Shown piece after piece: positions 16,229 to 24,716 of a stretch of 45,428 bases of DNA. The stretch spans positions 1 to 45,428 of the forward strand of contig CAYSDF010000001.1 of NCBI GenBank assembly GCA_964429675.1, read 5' to 3'. This DNA comes from GWA2-44-9 sp964429675 (GTDB lineage: Bacteria > Patescibacteriota > Minisyncoccia > 2-02-FULL-40-12 > GWA2-44-9). The position numbers and the translations under genes are program-made. The notes beneath the pieces were generated by a model. The model made no database searches. It had not been told where the DNA came from and worked only from the letters and a program-made list of their open reading frames with translations. The first letter of the stretch is position 1. The number at the start of each line of letters is the position of its first letter.

Positions 16229-18648
16229 AAAAAATATTCCTTACAATCGTTTTATTGATGATAACAACTCCTTCTTGGGCGAGCACATGGTACCTGAGGA
16301 CCGACGGCGGAGCTTATGGTACAACATCAACGACCTGTAATGGTCAAACAGATGCAGCCTTTACTGGTAGTAACGGGCCCAACTGTGCTGTGAATAGCTG
16401 GGTTTATCTTTTGAGGCATTATTCTGACAACACCACTTTGATAGGGACGACTCGAATTGTATCTGGAGATACGGTCATTGTAGGGAATTCCGTGGCCTCA
16501 CCCGGAGCCTTCAGAGTTGGATATGATTCCACAAATATCTGGGCTTCTTGTAATGCGGCTTTCCCGGAAAATTGTCGATTGGAAAAGATTCCCAATGGAA
16601 CACCAGCTAATCCAACGAAAATTTATGGCAGAGGGTATGATACCGGATGCCCCGGATATCCAAATAATATGGCCCAAATTTGGGGAGGGATGAACGTAAG
16701 TCAGGTTTTAAATATTGGCAGTGATACGACTTTAAAATGCCTTGAGATTACAGACCACAGCGGAAGTGTTTATCGTAGGACGAATGGTGTCGGAAGAATA
16801 GACAATGACCCTACCCAAGATTTGATTAAAGTCAGTTCTAACGTAGAGGTAAGTTTGCTGGCCCAAACTGGTTTATTAATTAGTTATGCCGGTGGAGTTA
16901 CCCTTGACCATCTTTATATTCACGGTCTTGGAGATAGGTGTGTGAAAGCATTTGGGTTAAGCGGAACAACGAATGTGACTGATGTAAGAATGGAAGGCTG
17001 TGCTATGTCTGGGTGGGAAGCTGATGATGGGCCACTTTCCCATGACGGCACCCCATATACTGGTACCGTTAATTGGACTCGGGTTCAGTTACGTTATATA
17101 GGATGCGGTGAAAGATATTTAGCTACACCGGGAGGTGCAGCAGCGAACACTCCCCATGATTGTTTTGGTCAAAAGCAAGGTGGGTATGGTGACGGCATCG
17201 CTTTTGATGGCGACTCTGGGAACTGGAACTTTGATAATTGCGATATTTCTTTTAATATGTCTGACGGTATTGATATTACATACAGCAACAATGGTACAGC
17301 ATATATCCGCCGGCTTAAATGCCAAGGCAATGTAGGGGCTTGTTATAAGTCACTTATGCCGTTTTCTCAAATTGAAAATTCCATGCTTTTGGGGAATTGC
17401 GGTTGGTGGTATACCAATCCTTATGCCTTTGGAGATATTAATGCTCCGGGGCGGTCAGGGTCTAATTGTAACCATGATGGACAGTGTCAAGCTAATGAGA
17501 ATTTTACAAATTGCAGTGCAGATTGTCTTAATGAAGACTTTTGTCGGCCAACGCAACCTACTGATGTCAATATGTATGCTCAAACAAATAGAGTTCTAAA
17601 TGTTTACAATTCTACTTTGACCGGGAACGGAGACACCATTATTAGTGCGCTTAACAATAATGGTGGTGACTGCGGGACTGGTTCGGCGGTAACTTATATA
17701 AACAATGTCTTCTATGGCGGGGCTGACCATAATGAGGCTGGAGCTGACCAATCTATAGCCTATTATGCAGAATGTTCTTTGGGTAGTTTACCTGTCGTCA
17801 CTCAAAGGAACAATGTTTGTTATAACGGAAAATCCGATGCTACTAATTGTTCCGGTTCCGGCAGCGCCATCACCAATCCAAATTTAGTCGGGCCTATTCA
17901 GAACGCTTATCAGGCTTATTTCTCTGGGGCCGATTATATTCCCAACTTTTACCCTACAGCAAATTCAAGCAACCTGATTAATCGGGCAGATACGACAATA
18001 ACACTGACTGGCGGTAGTGCGGATATCAATGGCTCTCCTCGTGGAGCTTCGTGGGATATAGGCGCAGTTGAATTCGGCGGTACCCCAGTTGGATGTACGG
18101 CTACGGTCATAAGTAATTGCGATTTGAGTGCAGTATCCAGCGGAGGGACAAGTGGAACCTGCCATAGCGGGTACACCGGGACATGCACTTATTCCTGCGC
18201 TGGCGGGGTCTGGAGCAGCATTAACAACAGCTGTACTATCAATACCCCTCCGCCTTCTTGTAGTGCTACAACCATCGGCAACTGTGTTTTACCTTTAACC
18301 AACAGTGGCAGTTCAGCGGGTAGTTGCTCAGCCGGGTATTCTGGGACATGTACGTATTCCTGTGCAACCGGGGTTTGGAATTTCGTTTCCAACTCCTGTA
18401 CGATTACTCAGGTACCTTCTTGTAATGCGCAGACCATCAATAACTGCGACTTGCCTTTGACAGCGGATGGAGTTTCAGCGGGAACGTGTTCGACTGGTTA
18501 TACAGGCTCTTGTAGTTACAACTGTTCAAATCAGGTCTGGAGTCAGCTTAATAACTCCTGTGCGCTTCCTGTTAGTCCGACCACAGCGGCGAATGAAACA
18601 ATAAGTGGCACAGTCAACTTCTCGGGATTCGTGAAAGTAGGGCCATAA
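16213..18648 (+). CDS. Secreted beta-helix protein with three Cys-rich C-terminal repeats
   Basis: This 811-residue product has an N-terminal signal peptide (LKK, hydrophobic core, cleavage after SWA at residue 23). The central region (about 30-600) has pectate-lyase-like beta-helix character (NWNFDNCDISFNMSDGIDI, LDHLYIHGLGDRCVKA). A Cys motif follows (CNHDGQCQANENFTNCSADC). The end has three tandem units of about 54 residues, each with six Cys in the pattern C..NC..G(T/S)C..GY.G.C.Y.C..W..NSC (DNA 18094-18561). ATG 16213 or 16219 overlaps the previous stop. Disulphide-rich exported adhesin or depolymerase-like protein; substrate unknown. Confidence 0.7.
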   Translation: MHMQLKKIFLTIVLLMITTPSWASTWYLRTDGGAYGTTSTTCNGQTDAAFTGSNGPNCAVNSWVYLLRHYSDNTTLIGTTRIVSGDTVIVGNSVASPGAFRVGYDSTNIWASCNAAFPENCRLEKIPNGTPANPTKIYGRGYDTGCPGYPNNMAQIWGGMNVSQVLNIGSDTTLKCLEITDHSGSVYRRTNGVGRIDNDPTQDLIKVSSNVEVSLLAQTGLLISYAGGVTLDHLYIHGLGDRCVKAFGLSGTTNVTDVRMEGCAMSGWEADDGPLSHDGTPYTGTVNWTRVQLRYIGCGERYLATPGGAAANTPHDCFGQKQGGYGDGIAFDGDSGNWNFDNCDISFNMSDGIDITYSNNGTAYIRRLKCQGNVGACYKSLMPFSQIENSMLLGNCGWWYTNPYAFGDINAPGRSGSNCNHDGQCQANENFTNCSADCLNEDFCRPTQPTDVNMYAQTNRVLNVYNSTLTGNGDTIISALNNNGGDCGTGSAVTYINNVFYGGADHNEAGADQSIAYYAECSLGSLPVVTQRNNVCYNGKSDATNCSGSGSAITNPNLVGPIQNAYQAYFSGADYIPNFYPTANSSNLINRADTTITLTGGSADINGSPRGASWDIGAVEFGGTPVGCTATVISNCDLSAVSSGGTSGTCHSGYTGTCTYSCAGGVWSSINNSCTINTPPPSCSATTIGNCVLPLTNSGSSAGSCSAGYSGTCTYSCATGVWNFVSNSCTITQVPSCNAQTINNCDLPLTADGVSAGTCSTGYTGSCSYNCSNQVWSQLNNSCALPVSPTTAANETISGTVNFSGFVKVGP

Positions 18649-18923
18649 TGACACCTTTGAGTGATGACGCAAAGAGTTTCCTAGAGCGTAAGCATATAGA
18701 GAATCTGGAAGTTTTAACGAGGATAGATACCAATTTAAAGAACCATCTGGCAAGTTTTTCAAAGCACGAAGAAAAGTTCGATATTCATGTCGCTAAAGAT
18801 GAGAATAGTTTTATTGCCCATTCTGTCAGGATGGGACGGATAGAAAGAAATCAGTATATCGTATTTGGAATTTTCGTATGTTTACAATTCATTTTAAACC
18901 TGTGGATTGCTTTAAAAAAATAA
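18648..18923 (+). CDS. Coiled-coil protein with C-terminal membrane anchor
   Basis: This 91-residue protein has a charged helical N-terminal two-thirds (KHIENLEVLTRIDTNLKNHL) and one C-terminal transmembrane segment (about 69-87) ending in KK. That shape is like XhlA-type holin-associated proteins. It is placed shortly before a small membrane protein and the spanin cassette, so a role in lysis is plausible. Confidence 0.6.
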   Translation: MTPLSDDAKSFLERKHIENLEVLTRIDTNLKNHLASFSKHEEKFDIHVAKDENSFIAHSVRMGRIERNQYIVFGIFVCLQFILNLWIALKK

Positions 18924-18927
18924 GACT

Positions 18928-19083
18928 ATGGATAAAATCAAACTGGATTTATCAAAAGCGATTAAGTGTCCCCAGTGTCATCGGCACCAGATAAAGTTAA
19001 TCAATCAGAACAAAATCTATAAGTGCGAGAACTGCGGGATGGAATGGGACAATGAGAATATTCTTGATTTTGATACTGTGTAG
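18928..19083 (+). CDS. Zinc-ribbon microprotein (51 residues)
   Basis: The ATG at 18928 opens a 51-codon frame with CPQCH and CENCG knuckles 18 residues apart, a classical rubredoxin-like zinc ribbon (residues about 13-38). It follows the previous stop by four bases and its 3' end overlaps the next gene by 32 bases. Such tiny zinc ribbons are usually nucleic-acid or protein adaptors. Function unknown. Confidence 0.65.
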   Translation: MDKIKLDLSKAIKCPQCHRHQIKLINQNKIYKCENCGMEWDNENILDFDTV

Positions 19084-19492
19084 CCTCAGTGGATTTCTGT
19101 ACCGGCTTGGCGGAAGCGGAAAGGCGAATACTAAAGCCAGAGACTTCGGTGTCCCTATGTGCATGGTTTTAACAATGTGTATTTTAGGGTTAAAGCACTG
19201 GACGCTACTCTTTTCTTTTGGACTTCTTTTCGGGGCATTAACTACCTATTTTAAAGAAAAGGATACAGATGCTCAGTGGTATAACTGGCTGGTCTGTGGA
19301 CTGGCTTATTCGATTTCGATGTTACCTACGGTGTGGGCTTTGGGATTGTGGCCCGGATTTGGTCTCAGGACGCTCACATTAGGCCTAGGAACGATGATTT
19401 GGTCTCAAACCATAGGAAATGCGGTTTGGGAAGAAGCGGGGCGTGGGGCCTTAATTATAGCCACTTTGCCGATGTTGCTTATTTTAAAATGA
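19052..19492 (+). CDS. Polytopic membrane protein, possibly lysis-related
   Basis: This 146-residue protein has about four hydrophobic segments and a conserved-looking N-terminal block FLYRLGGSGKANTKARDFGVP that I recall from phage inner-membrane proteins located near lysis genes. The C-terminus has an amphipathic EEAGRGALI before the last hydrophobic segment. It starts inside the zinc-ribbon gene. A holin or holin-modulating role is inferred from position. Confidence 0.6.
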   Translation: MRIFLILILCSLSGFLYRLGGSGKANTKARDFGVPMCMVLTMCILGLKHWTLLFSFGLLFGALTTYFKEKDTDAQWYNWLVCGLAYSISMLPTVWALGLWPGFGLRTLTLGLGTMIWSQTIGNAVWEEAGRGALIIATLPMLLILK

Positions 19493-19494
19493 TT

Positions 19495-19986
19495 TTAAAC
19501 ATAACTCCATATTGTATTTCTATTTATACAAGATATAGTTGGTTGACTACAATTATACTTTTTAGCGATTACTTTTTGTTCCATTCCATTTTTCAGACAA
19601 TTACGAATTTCTTTAATTTTTGTTTGTGTGAGCTTAGTTCTTTTCGGACAAAGACCATTTTTAAAAGCATGTCTTATATTTTCAGACCTAGAAACATATT
19701 CCAAATTGTTAATTTTATTATCGGTTTTTATCCCGTTTCTATGGTTTATGTCAAATGTTTTTGGTCTAGGCCCAAGAAAATGTTCTATAACAAGGTGCGC
19801 TATTCTAAAGCATTTTTGAAAACCATTTTTGCTCAAAACAACAAAATAATATCCTGTTTTCAATCCCGGTTTGAGTATTCTGTTTTTTTTGCAAAGACCA
19901 GTTCCATTAACGTCTCTTCTAACATTTCCCATATCGGAAATAGAATAAAAATTTTCATAACCTTTTATTGGCTTCCAATTTTCCAT
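19495..19986 (-). CDS. HNH homing endonuclease (NUMOD4-HNH), inserted on the opposite strand
   Basis: From ATG 19986 the product is 163 residues: NUMOD4 (WKPIKGYENFYSISDMGNVRR, residues about 4-25), an HNH core (DINHRNGIKTDNKINNLEYVSRSENI), and a C-terminal helix-turn-helix (QKVIAKKYNCSQPTISCINR). This is the I-HmuI-like domain order. It is AT-rich compared with its neighbours, on the opposite strand, and squeezed between two membrane-protein genes, which fits a free-standing mobile endonuclease. An in-frame start 60 bases upstream (20046) would overlap the next gene's ribosome site. The promoter at 19994-20022 supports the shorter form. Confidence 0.88.
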   Translation of the reverse strand: MENWKPIKGYENFYSISDMGNVRRDVNGTGLCKKNRILKPGLKTGYYFVVLSKNGFQKCFRIAHLVIEHFLGPRPKTFDINHRNGIKTDNKINNLEYVSRSENIRHAFKNGLCPKRTKLTQTKIKEIRNCLKNGMEQKVIAKKYNCSQPTISCINRNTIWSYV

Positions 19987-19993
19987 AATTGGA

Positions 19994-20022
19994 ATTATAG
20001 TAATATAATGTACAAAAAGCAA
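19994..20022 (-). promoter_or_regulatory. Sigma70-like promoter for the homing endonuclease
   Basis: On the minus strand TTGCTT (20017-20022) and a perfect TATAAT (19994-19999) are separated by 17 bases. The endonuclease ATG begins only seven bases after the -10 box, so transcription should start at or beside the A of the ATG. That gives a leaderless mRNA, consistent with the absence of a Shine-Dalgarno sequence. Confidence 0.65.
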
Positions 20023-20056
20023 TGTTTTTATTATTAATCGGGACATAGGAGGAACT

Positions 20057-20239
20057 ATGTTAAGTCAAATCGAGAAGCTGTTAGATGGGAAGAAAAGTTA
20101 TATCGTGGCAATCTTAATCGGCGGGCTTTCTTTTTGGATGGCTCTTCATCCCACGTTTGTTGTTCCGGAGTGGGTCTGGACATCTTTAGCGGCACTGGGC
20201 TTAGGTGCGGTACGCTCAGCAATCGGGAACAAGACCTGA
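20057..20239 (+). CDS. Small membrane protein, putative holin
   Basis: This 60-residue protein starts after a strong AGGAGGAACT. It has two hydrophobic segments (about residues 15-32 and 40-55) joined by a short PEWVW turn, a class II holin-like layout. It sits directly before the overlapping spanin genes, supporting a role in permeabilising the inner membrane for lysis. Its TGA overlaps the next ATG by one base. Confidence 0.65.
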   Translation: MLSQIEKLLDGKKSYIVAILIGGLSFWMALHPTFVVPEWVWTSLAALGLGAVRSAIGNKT

Positions 20240-20415
20240 TGTGGGCCGTTATCTCAGGAATCATTCAAATAATCTATCTTCTCATTAAAAACAAGTTTGA
20301 GAAGGATTCGGATTCAAAAACAAGGAAAGAGGCTTTACATGAAGAGGCTAAAGAGGTCATTAAGTCCGGTGATGCTAGTCAGCTTAATGCTTTTATTAAC
20401 AAGCTGCGGGGCTAG
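20239..20415 (+). CDS. Putative inner-membrane spanin (Rz-like)
   Basis: From ATG 20239 the 58-residue product has an N-terminal transmembrane helix (WAVISGIIQIIYLLI) and a highly charged helical periplasmic part (KFEKDSDSKTRKEALHEEAKEVIKSG). This is the i-spanin arrangement, although it is shorter than lambda Rz. The outer-membrane partner is encoded in another frame starting inside this gene. A longer in-frame start at 20134 is rejected because it would overlap the holin coding region and lacks a ribosome site. Confidence 0.65.
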   Translation: MWAVISGIIQIIYLLIKNKFEKDSDSKTRKEALHEEAKEVIKSGDASQLNAFINKLRG

Positions 20416-20530
20416 TCAGAAATTCTATCTTATTCAGGAAAAGGACATTTATTATAACGGACACGATGTCTGTATGTCCACTCAGTATATGCAGAAGGTC
20501 TTAGACGCTAAAATCGAGAAGGTAAAATAA
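20339..20530 (+). CDS. Putative outer-membrane lipoprotein spanin (Rz1-like)
   Basis: From ATG 20339 the 63-residue product has a basic start (KRLKR), a hydrophobic core and the lipobox LLTSC, with Cys23 as the acylated residue; the mature part is about 41 residues. The first 77 bases lie in a different frame within the i-spanin gene, the overlapping Rz/Rz1 arrangement. Together they would link the inner and outer membranes and fuse them in the last step of lysis. The lipobox and gene overlap are the evidence. The stop is followed at once by the adaptor gene. Confidence 0.75.
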   Translation: MKRLKRSLSPVMLVSLMLLLTSCGASQKFYLIQEKDIYYNGHDVCMSTQYMQKVLDAKIEKVK

Positions 20531-21747
20531 TGGCTTTTACTTTCTCGGACTTAAAATCAGAGGTCAAGCGTAGGGCGACCAAGAATCAAGGCGGGACTCA
20601 GTTCGACACCGGGATAGAGAACACCATCAATACGTCTCTGTGGAGAATCGCCAGAGAGGCTTGTTGGCGGTCTCTGCGTAGAGAGACCAGTTTTGATACG
20701 GTAGCGAAATACAATACCGGCACTGGAGCGGTGGCTTTGACGAATAACTCCAAGAATGTCACCGTGACCGGAGCGACGTTTTTGACTGATGATGTCAAGG
20801 TCAAAAGATATACGAAATTTTCCAACAGCAGCAAGTTCTTCAAAATAGCCACCATCACAGGAGAGACCACGTTTACTCTCGACCAAGTCTGTGATGGGAC
20901 TACCACTTCAACCGGGACGTATTCGATACTTGGGCAGGAGGAATACGTCCTCCCCATTCAAGTAGGACACAGCTGTCTTCTGTGGCACAGGGGATACGGG
21001 TATCCGATAACACTGAAGTACATCCCCACAATGTCGTTCTTTGATTCGACTCCCATAGATACGATGGAAAACATCCCAACGCATTATCGAATGTGGGGAA
21101 TGAATACCAATGTCGAGGAATTACTGGCTCCTTCGGTTATCAGTGTCTCTTCGTCTTCCACGGCTGATACTTCAAAGTCTATTACGGTCTTTGGGGTGGT
21201 TTCAGGATACCCGGATTATGAAATAATTAATACGAATGCTAGTGATGGTACGATTGCTGTCAATGGTACCAAAACGTTTTCTTCAGTTGAAAGAATCGTG
21301 CGCAGTCAAGAGACCACCGGAAGGATAACCTGTACCGCCAATAGCGGTAATGCCACGATAGCGGTACTTCCGGTAGGAAAGACAACCACCGGGCCGTTAT
21401 ATACCAAAATTCAGCTGTATCCTTTACCTAATCAGGTATTTCCTATCAACGTGCTTTATTACAAACTCCCTTATCAATTAGTTAATGGCGGAGATGTTCC
21501 AGAGATAGGCGAAGAATTCAGTGAGGCGATTATTCTTTTATCCACGGCTAAAATGAAGGGTGAGCAGAATCAAAAAGAGATGAAGATGTTTTATGACATG
21601 TATCGTGACGAGATTAACTCACTCAAGAAGACCAATGTGGACAAACTTGACTGGAAACCGAATCTGCAAAGACCATATCCCAGCGGGAATATTATCCGGG
21701 GAGATGTGTATCCACAACAAATAGGAAGCATGTATGGCTGGAAATGA
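20530..21747 (+). CDS. Putative head-tail adaptor / neck protein
   Basis: This 405-residue protein opens with FSDLKSEVKRRATKNQ..FDTGIENTINTSLWRIAREACWRSLRRE, a helical start like P22 gp4-type and other podoviral adaptor proteins. A beta-rich middle insertion (about 195-290) and a helical C-terminal part follow (EEFSEAIILLSTAKMKGEQNQKEMKMFYDMYRDEINSLKK). It would bind under the portal ring. The C-terminus overlaps the following neck gene by 14 bases. Confidence 0.65.
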   Translation: MAFTFSDLKSEVKRRATKNQGGTQFDTGIENTINTSLWRIAREACWRSLRRETSFDTVAKYNTGTGAVALTNNSKNVTVTGATFLTDDVKVKRYTKFSNSSKFFKIATITGETTFTLDQVCDGTTTSTGTYSILGQEEYVLPIQVGHSCLLWHRGYGYPITLKYIPTMSFFDSTPIDTMENIPTHYRMWGMNTNVEELLAPSVISVSSSSTADTSKSITVFGVVSGYPDYEIINTNASDGTIAVNGTKTFSSVERIVRSQETTGRITCTANSGNATIAVLPVGKTTTGPLYTKIQLYPLPNQVFPINVLYYKLPYQLVNGGDVPEIGEEFSEAIILLSTAKMKGEQNQKEMKMFYDMYRDEINSLKKTNVDKLDWKPNLQRPYPSGNIIRGDVYPQQIGSMYGWK

Positions 21748-23266
21748 TTTCACTACACCTTCGCAGGCGATAGCGGATATCAATTTCAATGGTGGGTTAA
21801 ACACCACCTCCGGCCCTCTCTCTGTTTCCAATAACGAAAGTTCCGACTTACGCAATATCGACTTTAATAAATTCGGGTCAATTCTCAAAAGGAACGGATA
21901 TACGACTCTAAATACTTCAGCCATTACGAACTCTCCTAATTCAGATGGTCTCTACTGGTATGAGTTTGTCTCTGCCGGGGCATATGCGTCGTTTATAATC
22001 AATGTTGGAGACGGGAAACTCTGGAAGCAGGACTCTTTGGATGGGACGTGGGATGATATCACTGGGTCTTTATCTATCACCGCTGATAACTTTTGTGACT
22101 TTGAGACTTTCTTAAATGAAGTCTATATTACTAACAACACCGATGTGCCTTTTAAATGGACAGGAAGCGGGAACGGTGCGGTAATGTCGGTACCCTCCGG
22201 GCTGACAAAGGCAAAGAATGTGGTTCAGTTTAACAACTATCTTTTCTTGGGGAATGTGGTCGTCAATGCAACGACGTTTAAGTCAAGGTTTTACTGGTCT
22301 AACATTAAAGACACTTCAACATGGTTAGCAACTTCGTTTATTGAGGTCAGTAAAGACGACGGCCAGCAGATTATCCGCATGGTGGTCTTGGGAGACAGAC
22401 TGGTAGTCTTCAAAGAGCGGGCCATTTACAATGTCTTTTTTACCGGGGATAATGATATTCCTTTTATTGTCCAGAAGTCGAATTCTCCGGTGGGATGTAT
22501 TGCTCCGTTTAGTGTGCAGGAAGTCGAGAACGGATTGGTATTTCTTTCAGCGGACGGGTTCTATTATTACGACGGGAACAATTCGTATAAAATCAGTCTT
22601 AATATTCAGACAACGCTCTCAGGATACAATTCCACACGATTCAGTCAGTGTGTTTCGATGCGCCAGAAAGCTAAGAACAGGTATTTCTGTGCCATGCCTT
22701 CGAATGGACAGACGAATAATGACGTGGTGGTAGTTTGGGACTGGCAGTTGAACGCATTCAGTATTTACACCGGTATAGCGGCAGCCTCAATGGCGACCAT
22801 CTGGAATTCGGCAACTGATGAGAGAATCTATTTCGGAGATTACGCCGGGTTTGTTTATCGCATGGACACCGGGACTGACGATTACCCCTTGAATGTACAG
22901 ACCGCAATCAACGGTTATTATTATACGAACTGGAAGCATTATGATGATATCGTTGACCAAAAAGGTGTCCCTAATGTGGTGATTTATTACCAGACCTCGA
23001 ATTCCATACTGACGTTTGTTTACTCTTATGATTTCGAGAGTTCCGATACTTATAGCCAGACTTTTTCTTTAGCGACCGGGACTGCGGTGTATGGTTCGGC
23101 TATCTGGGACAGAGATGTCTATGCCGGGGCCGGAGGGCTTCAGCAGAGACGTGACTTGGACGGCAGGGGCCGGGTGGTCAGGTTCGGGTTTAAGAACAAT
23201 ACCATCGGAGAGACTTTTCAAATTGACGGGGTAGGGTATCTGCCTCACTTAGAGACCAGTGTTTAA
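21734..23266 (+). CDS. Neck / DNA-stabilisation protein, beta-propeller type (P22 gp10-like)
   Basis: This 510-residue protein begins with NFNGGLNTTSGPLSVSNNESSDLRNIDFNKFGSILKRNGY, the opening of a widespread podoviral neck or stabilisation family. It then shows repeated strand pairs such as NNYLFLGNVV, GDRLVVFKERAIYNVFF and GLVFLSADGFYYYDG that suggest propeller blades. It would plug the portal-adaptor channel or form the short tail tube. Followed directly by a small structural gene. Confidence 0.7.
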   Translation: MAGNDFTTPSQAIADINFNGGLNTTSGPLSVSNNESSDLRNIDFNKFGSILKRNGYTTLNTSAITNSPNSDGLYWYEFVSAGAYASFIINVGDGKLWKQDSLDGTWDDITGSLSITADNFCDFETFLNEVYITNNTDVPFKWTGSGNGAVMSVPSGLTKAKNVVQFNNYLFLGNVVVNATTFKSRFYWSNIKDTSTWLATSFIEVSKDDGQQIIRMVVLGDRLVVFKERAIYNVFFTGDNDIPFIVQKSNSPVGCIAPFSVQEVENGLVFLSADGFYYYDGNNSYKISLNIQTTLSGYNSTRFSQCVSMRQKAKNRYFCAMPSNGQTNNDVVVVWDWQLNAFSIYTGIAAASMATIWNSATDERIYFGDYAGFVYRMDTGTDDYPLNVQTAINGYYYTNWKHYDDIVDQKGVPNVVIYYQTSNSILTFVYSYDFESSDTYSQTFSLATGTAVYGSAIWDRDVYAGAGGLQQRRDLDGRGRVVRFGFKNNTIGETFQIDGVGYLPHLETSV

Positions 23267-23676
23267 TGTATGTTGGAAAAAGTTCAAATTATTTCAGTAA
23301 GCATAAGTACGGAGAGAAGGAGGGGAATCAATCCGATGTCGACCGGGATTTAATCCGTATCTTTCAGGCATTATCCGGGAGATTAAGATTCGGGAGCGGT
23401 ACTAGCGGGAGTTTAGGGGAGAATCTGGGAGGTGTTTGGTTACAGGTTCTTACCTCGGGAACGACTAATACAGAGTTAGGCTATCACCACACATTAAACT
23501 CTCAACCGATGGGGTACATTGTGGTATGGCAGGATAAAGCAGGAAGTCTTTACGCCAATCCTTTTGGAAGTGGAATCAATACGACGTGGACAAGTGGAAC
23601 GGCTTATTTTAAAGCTGATGTAGGAGCGGCGAATTTTATGGTATTTTTGTTAGAGCGTGGAGGTACCAGTGGATAA
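23266..23676 (+). CDS. Small tail structural protein
   Basis: This 136-residue protein has a charged N-terminus (KYGEKEGNQSDVDRDLIRIFQAL) and a beta-rich C-terminus (YIVVWQDKAGSLYANP). The N-terminus may bind the virion and the C-terminus may be a small receptor-binding or spike domain. It lies between the neck gene and a zinc-finger gene. No family is recognised. Confidence 0.6.
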   Translation: MYVGKSSNYFSKHKYGEKEGNQSDVDRDLIRIFQALSGRLRFGSGTSGSLGENLGGVWLQVLTSGTTNTELGYHHTLNSQPMGYIVVWQDKAGSLYANPFGSGINTTWTSGTAYFKADVGAANFMVFLLERGGTSG

Positions 23677-24103
23677 TATCGATAAGTATGGTCACTGTGT
23701 GGTTTGTCACAGGAATCTGATAGTAGAACGGGTGGCAGAGGGAAAAGTCATTAAAATGTTTCTCCCAGAAAAAGAAGAGACTGATTTTCTTTTAAATGAC
23801 GGGTCACGGATGAGGGTCTGTATTTGCAGGACGTGTAAGAGAGAAAAAGATTTCACTGATAAAAAACTTCAAGAGCAGATAATGGAAGCGGTGATAGCCG
23901 GATGGCAGTTGGAAGTAGATACGATGGTAGCTGACGAAAACAAACCTGAGTGGACACCTGAGCGTGCCAAGGCGCATATGGAAGTTTACGGGAAGAAAAG
24001 CCTTTTGTTACACAGTGAGAACGCTGATAAGCATGTCATTGAGAAACATCAAAGCGATGTTTTGAGGGCAATGGAAGAAGCACTGGAGCCTAAAGTAGAA
24101 TAG
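23669..24103 (+). CDS. Zinc-finger-like protein in the tail module
   Basis: From GTG 23669 (GGAGGT five bases ahead) the 144-residue product has CVVCH near the N-terminus and CICRTC about 40 residues later, a four-Cys metal site, then a long acidic helical part rich in Glu and Lys. An upstream GTG at 23657 would include the ribosome site and is less likely. Function unknown; perhaps an assembly chaperone or regulatory protein expressed late. Confidence 0.6.
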   Translation: MDNIDKYGHCVVCHRNLIVERVAEGKVIKMFLPEKEETDFLLNDGSRMRVCICRTCKREKDFTDKKLQEQIMEAVIAGWQLEVDTMVADENKPEWTPERAKAHMEVYGKKSLLLHSENADKHVIEKHQSDVLRAMEEALEPKVE

Positions 24104-24104
24104 C

Positions 24105-24716
24105 ATGCTGATTACGAAACCATATACGTTTACTGTCGGCTCTTCGATCGTCGCTTCAGAACACAATTCCAATGCTGATACGATTTACAACGATTATAAC
24201 GGAAATATCACGAATGCTAATATTTCGGGAACTGCGGCTATTTCGGACAGTAAACTTGCCCAGATAACAACATCATCGAAAGTCGCAGGGGATGCTTTGA
24301 CTCTTTTAGCGAACATCCCTTCCGGAGCTGGTATCATTCCTATAGGGAACCTCCCGGCTCTTCTTCAGGTGGCTTCAGCGACACGTAATATGACTACAGC
24401 GTCAGGGACACAGGCCATTCTTCTCTCTGGGACTTCTTTTACTCCCCGGAGCGCATTGATACTGGCGGTGGTTAACGATTCGAATCAGACCTCATGGGGG
24501 ATGGATGACGGCTCGAGGCATTTTTGTATTGCGACAGCGGGAACGGCGAGGAGTTTAGCGGATTCTAGTTTCTCTATTCGGGCGATTGCCGCTAGCGGGA
24601 CGACAGAGTATAAAGGATTGTTTAATTCTTTTAATGCCGGAGGAGGAAGTGTGACGTGGACTAAAGTAGGTTCTCCGACAGGAACACTGCAACTTTACAT
24701 AGGATTTCTAAGATGA
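24105..24716 (+). CDS. Tail-fibre-like protein, first of a tandem pair
   Basis: The 203-residue protein starts with a conserved N-terminal module (KPYTFTVGSSIVASEHNSNADTIYNDYNGNITNANISGTAAISDSKLAQI) that is also present in the next gene. This module typically anchors fibres to the virion. The C-terminal half is a distinct beta domain (TSFTPRSALILAVVNDSNQTSWGMDDG). Shared anchors with different tips suggest alternative or co-assembled receptor-binding proteins. Confidence 0.7.
   Translation: MLITKPYTFTVGSSIVASEHNSNADTIYNDYNGNITNANISGTAAISDSKLAQITTSSKVAGDALTLLANIPSGAGIIPIGNLPALLQVASATRNMTTASGTQAILLSGTSFTPRSALILAVVNDSNQTSWGMDDGSRHFCIATAGTARSLADSSFSIRAIAASGTTEYKGLFNSFNAGGGSVTWTKVGSPTGTLQLYIGFLR

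Noticed and set aside
19333..20037. A 234-codon + strand ORF across 19333-20037
   Set aside because: It overlaps the membrane-protein gene in another frame and then reads antisense through the homing endonuclease; the product is a low-complexity Phe/Ile/Tyr-rich shadow of the AT-rich gene.
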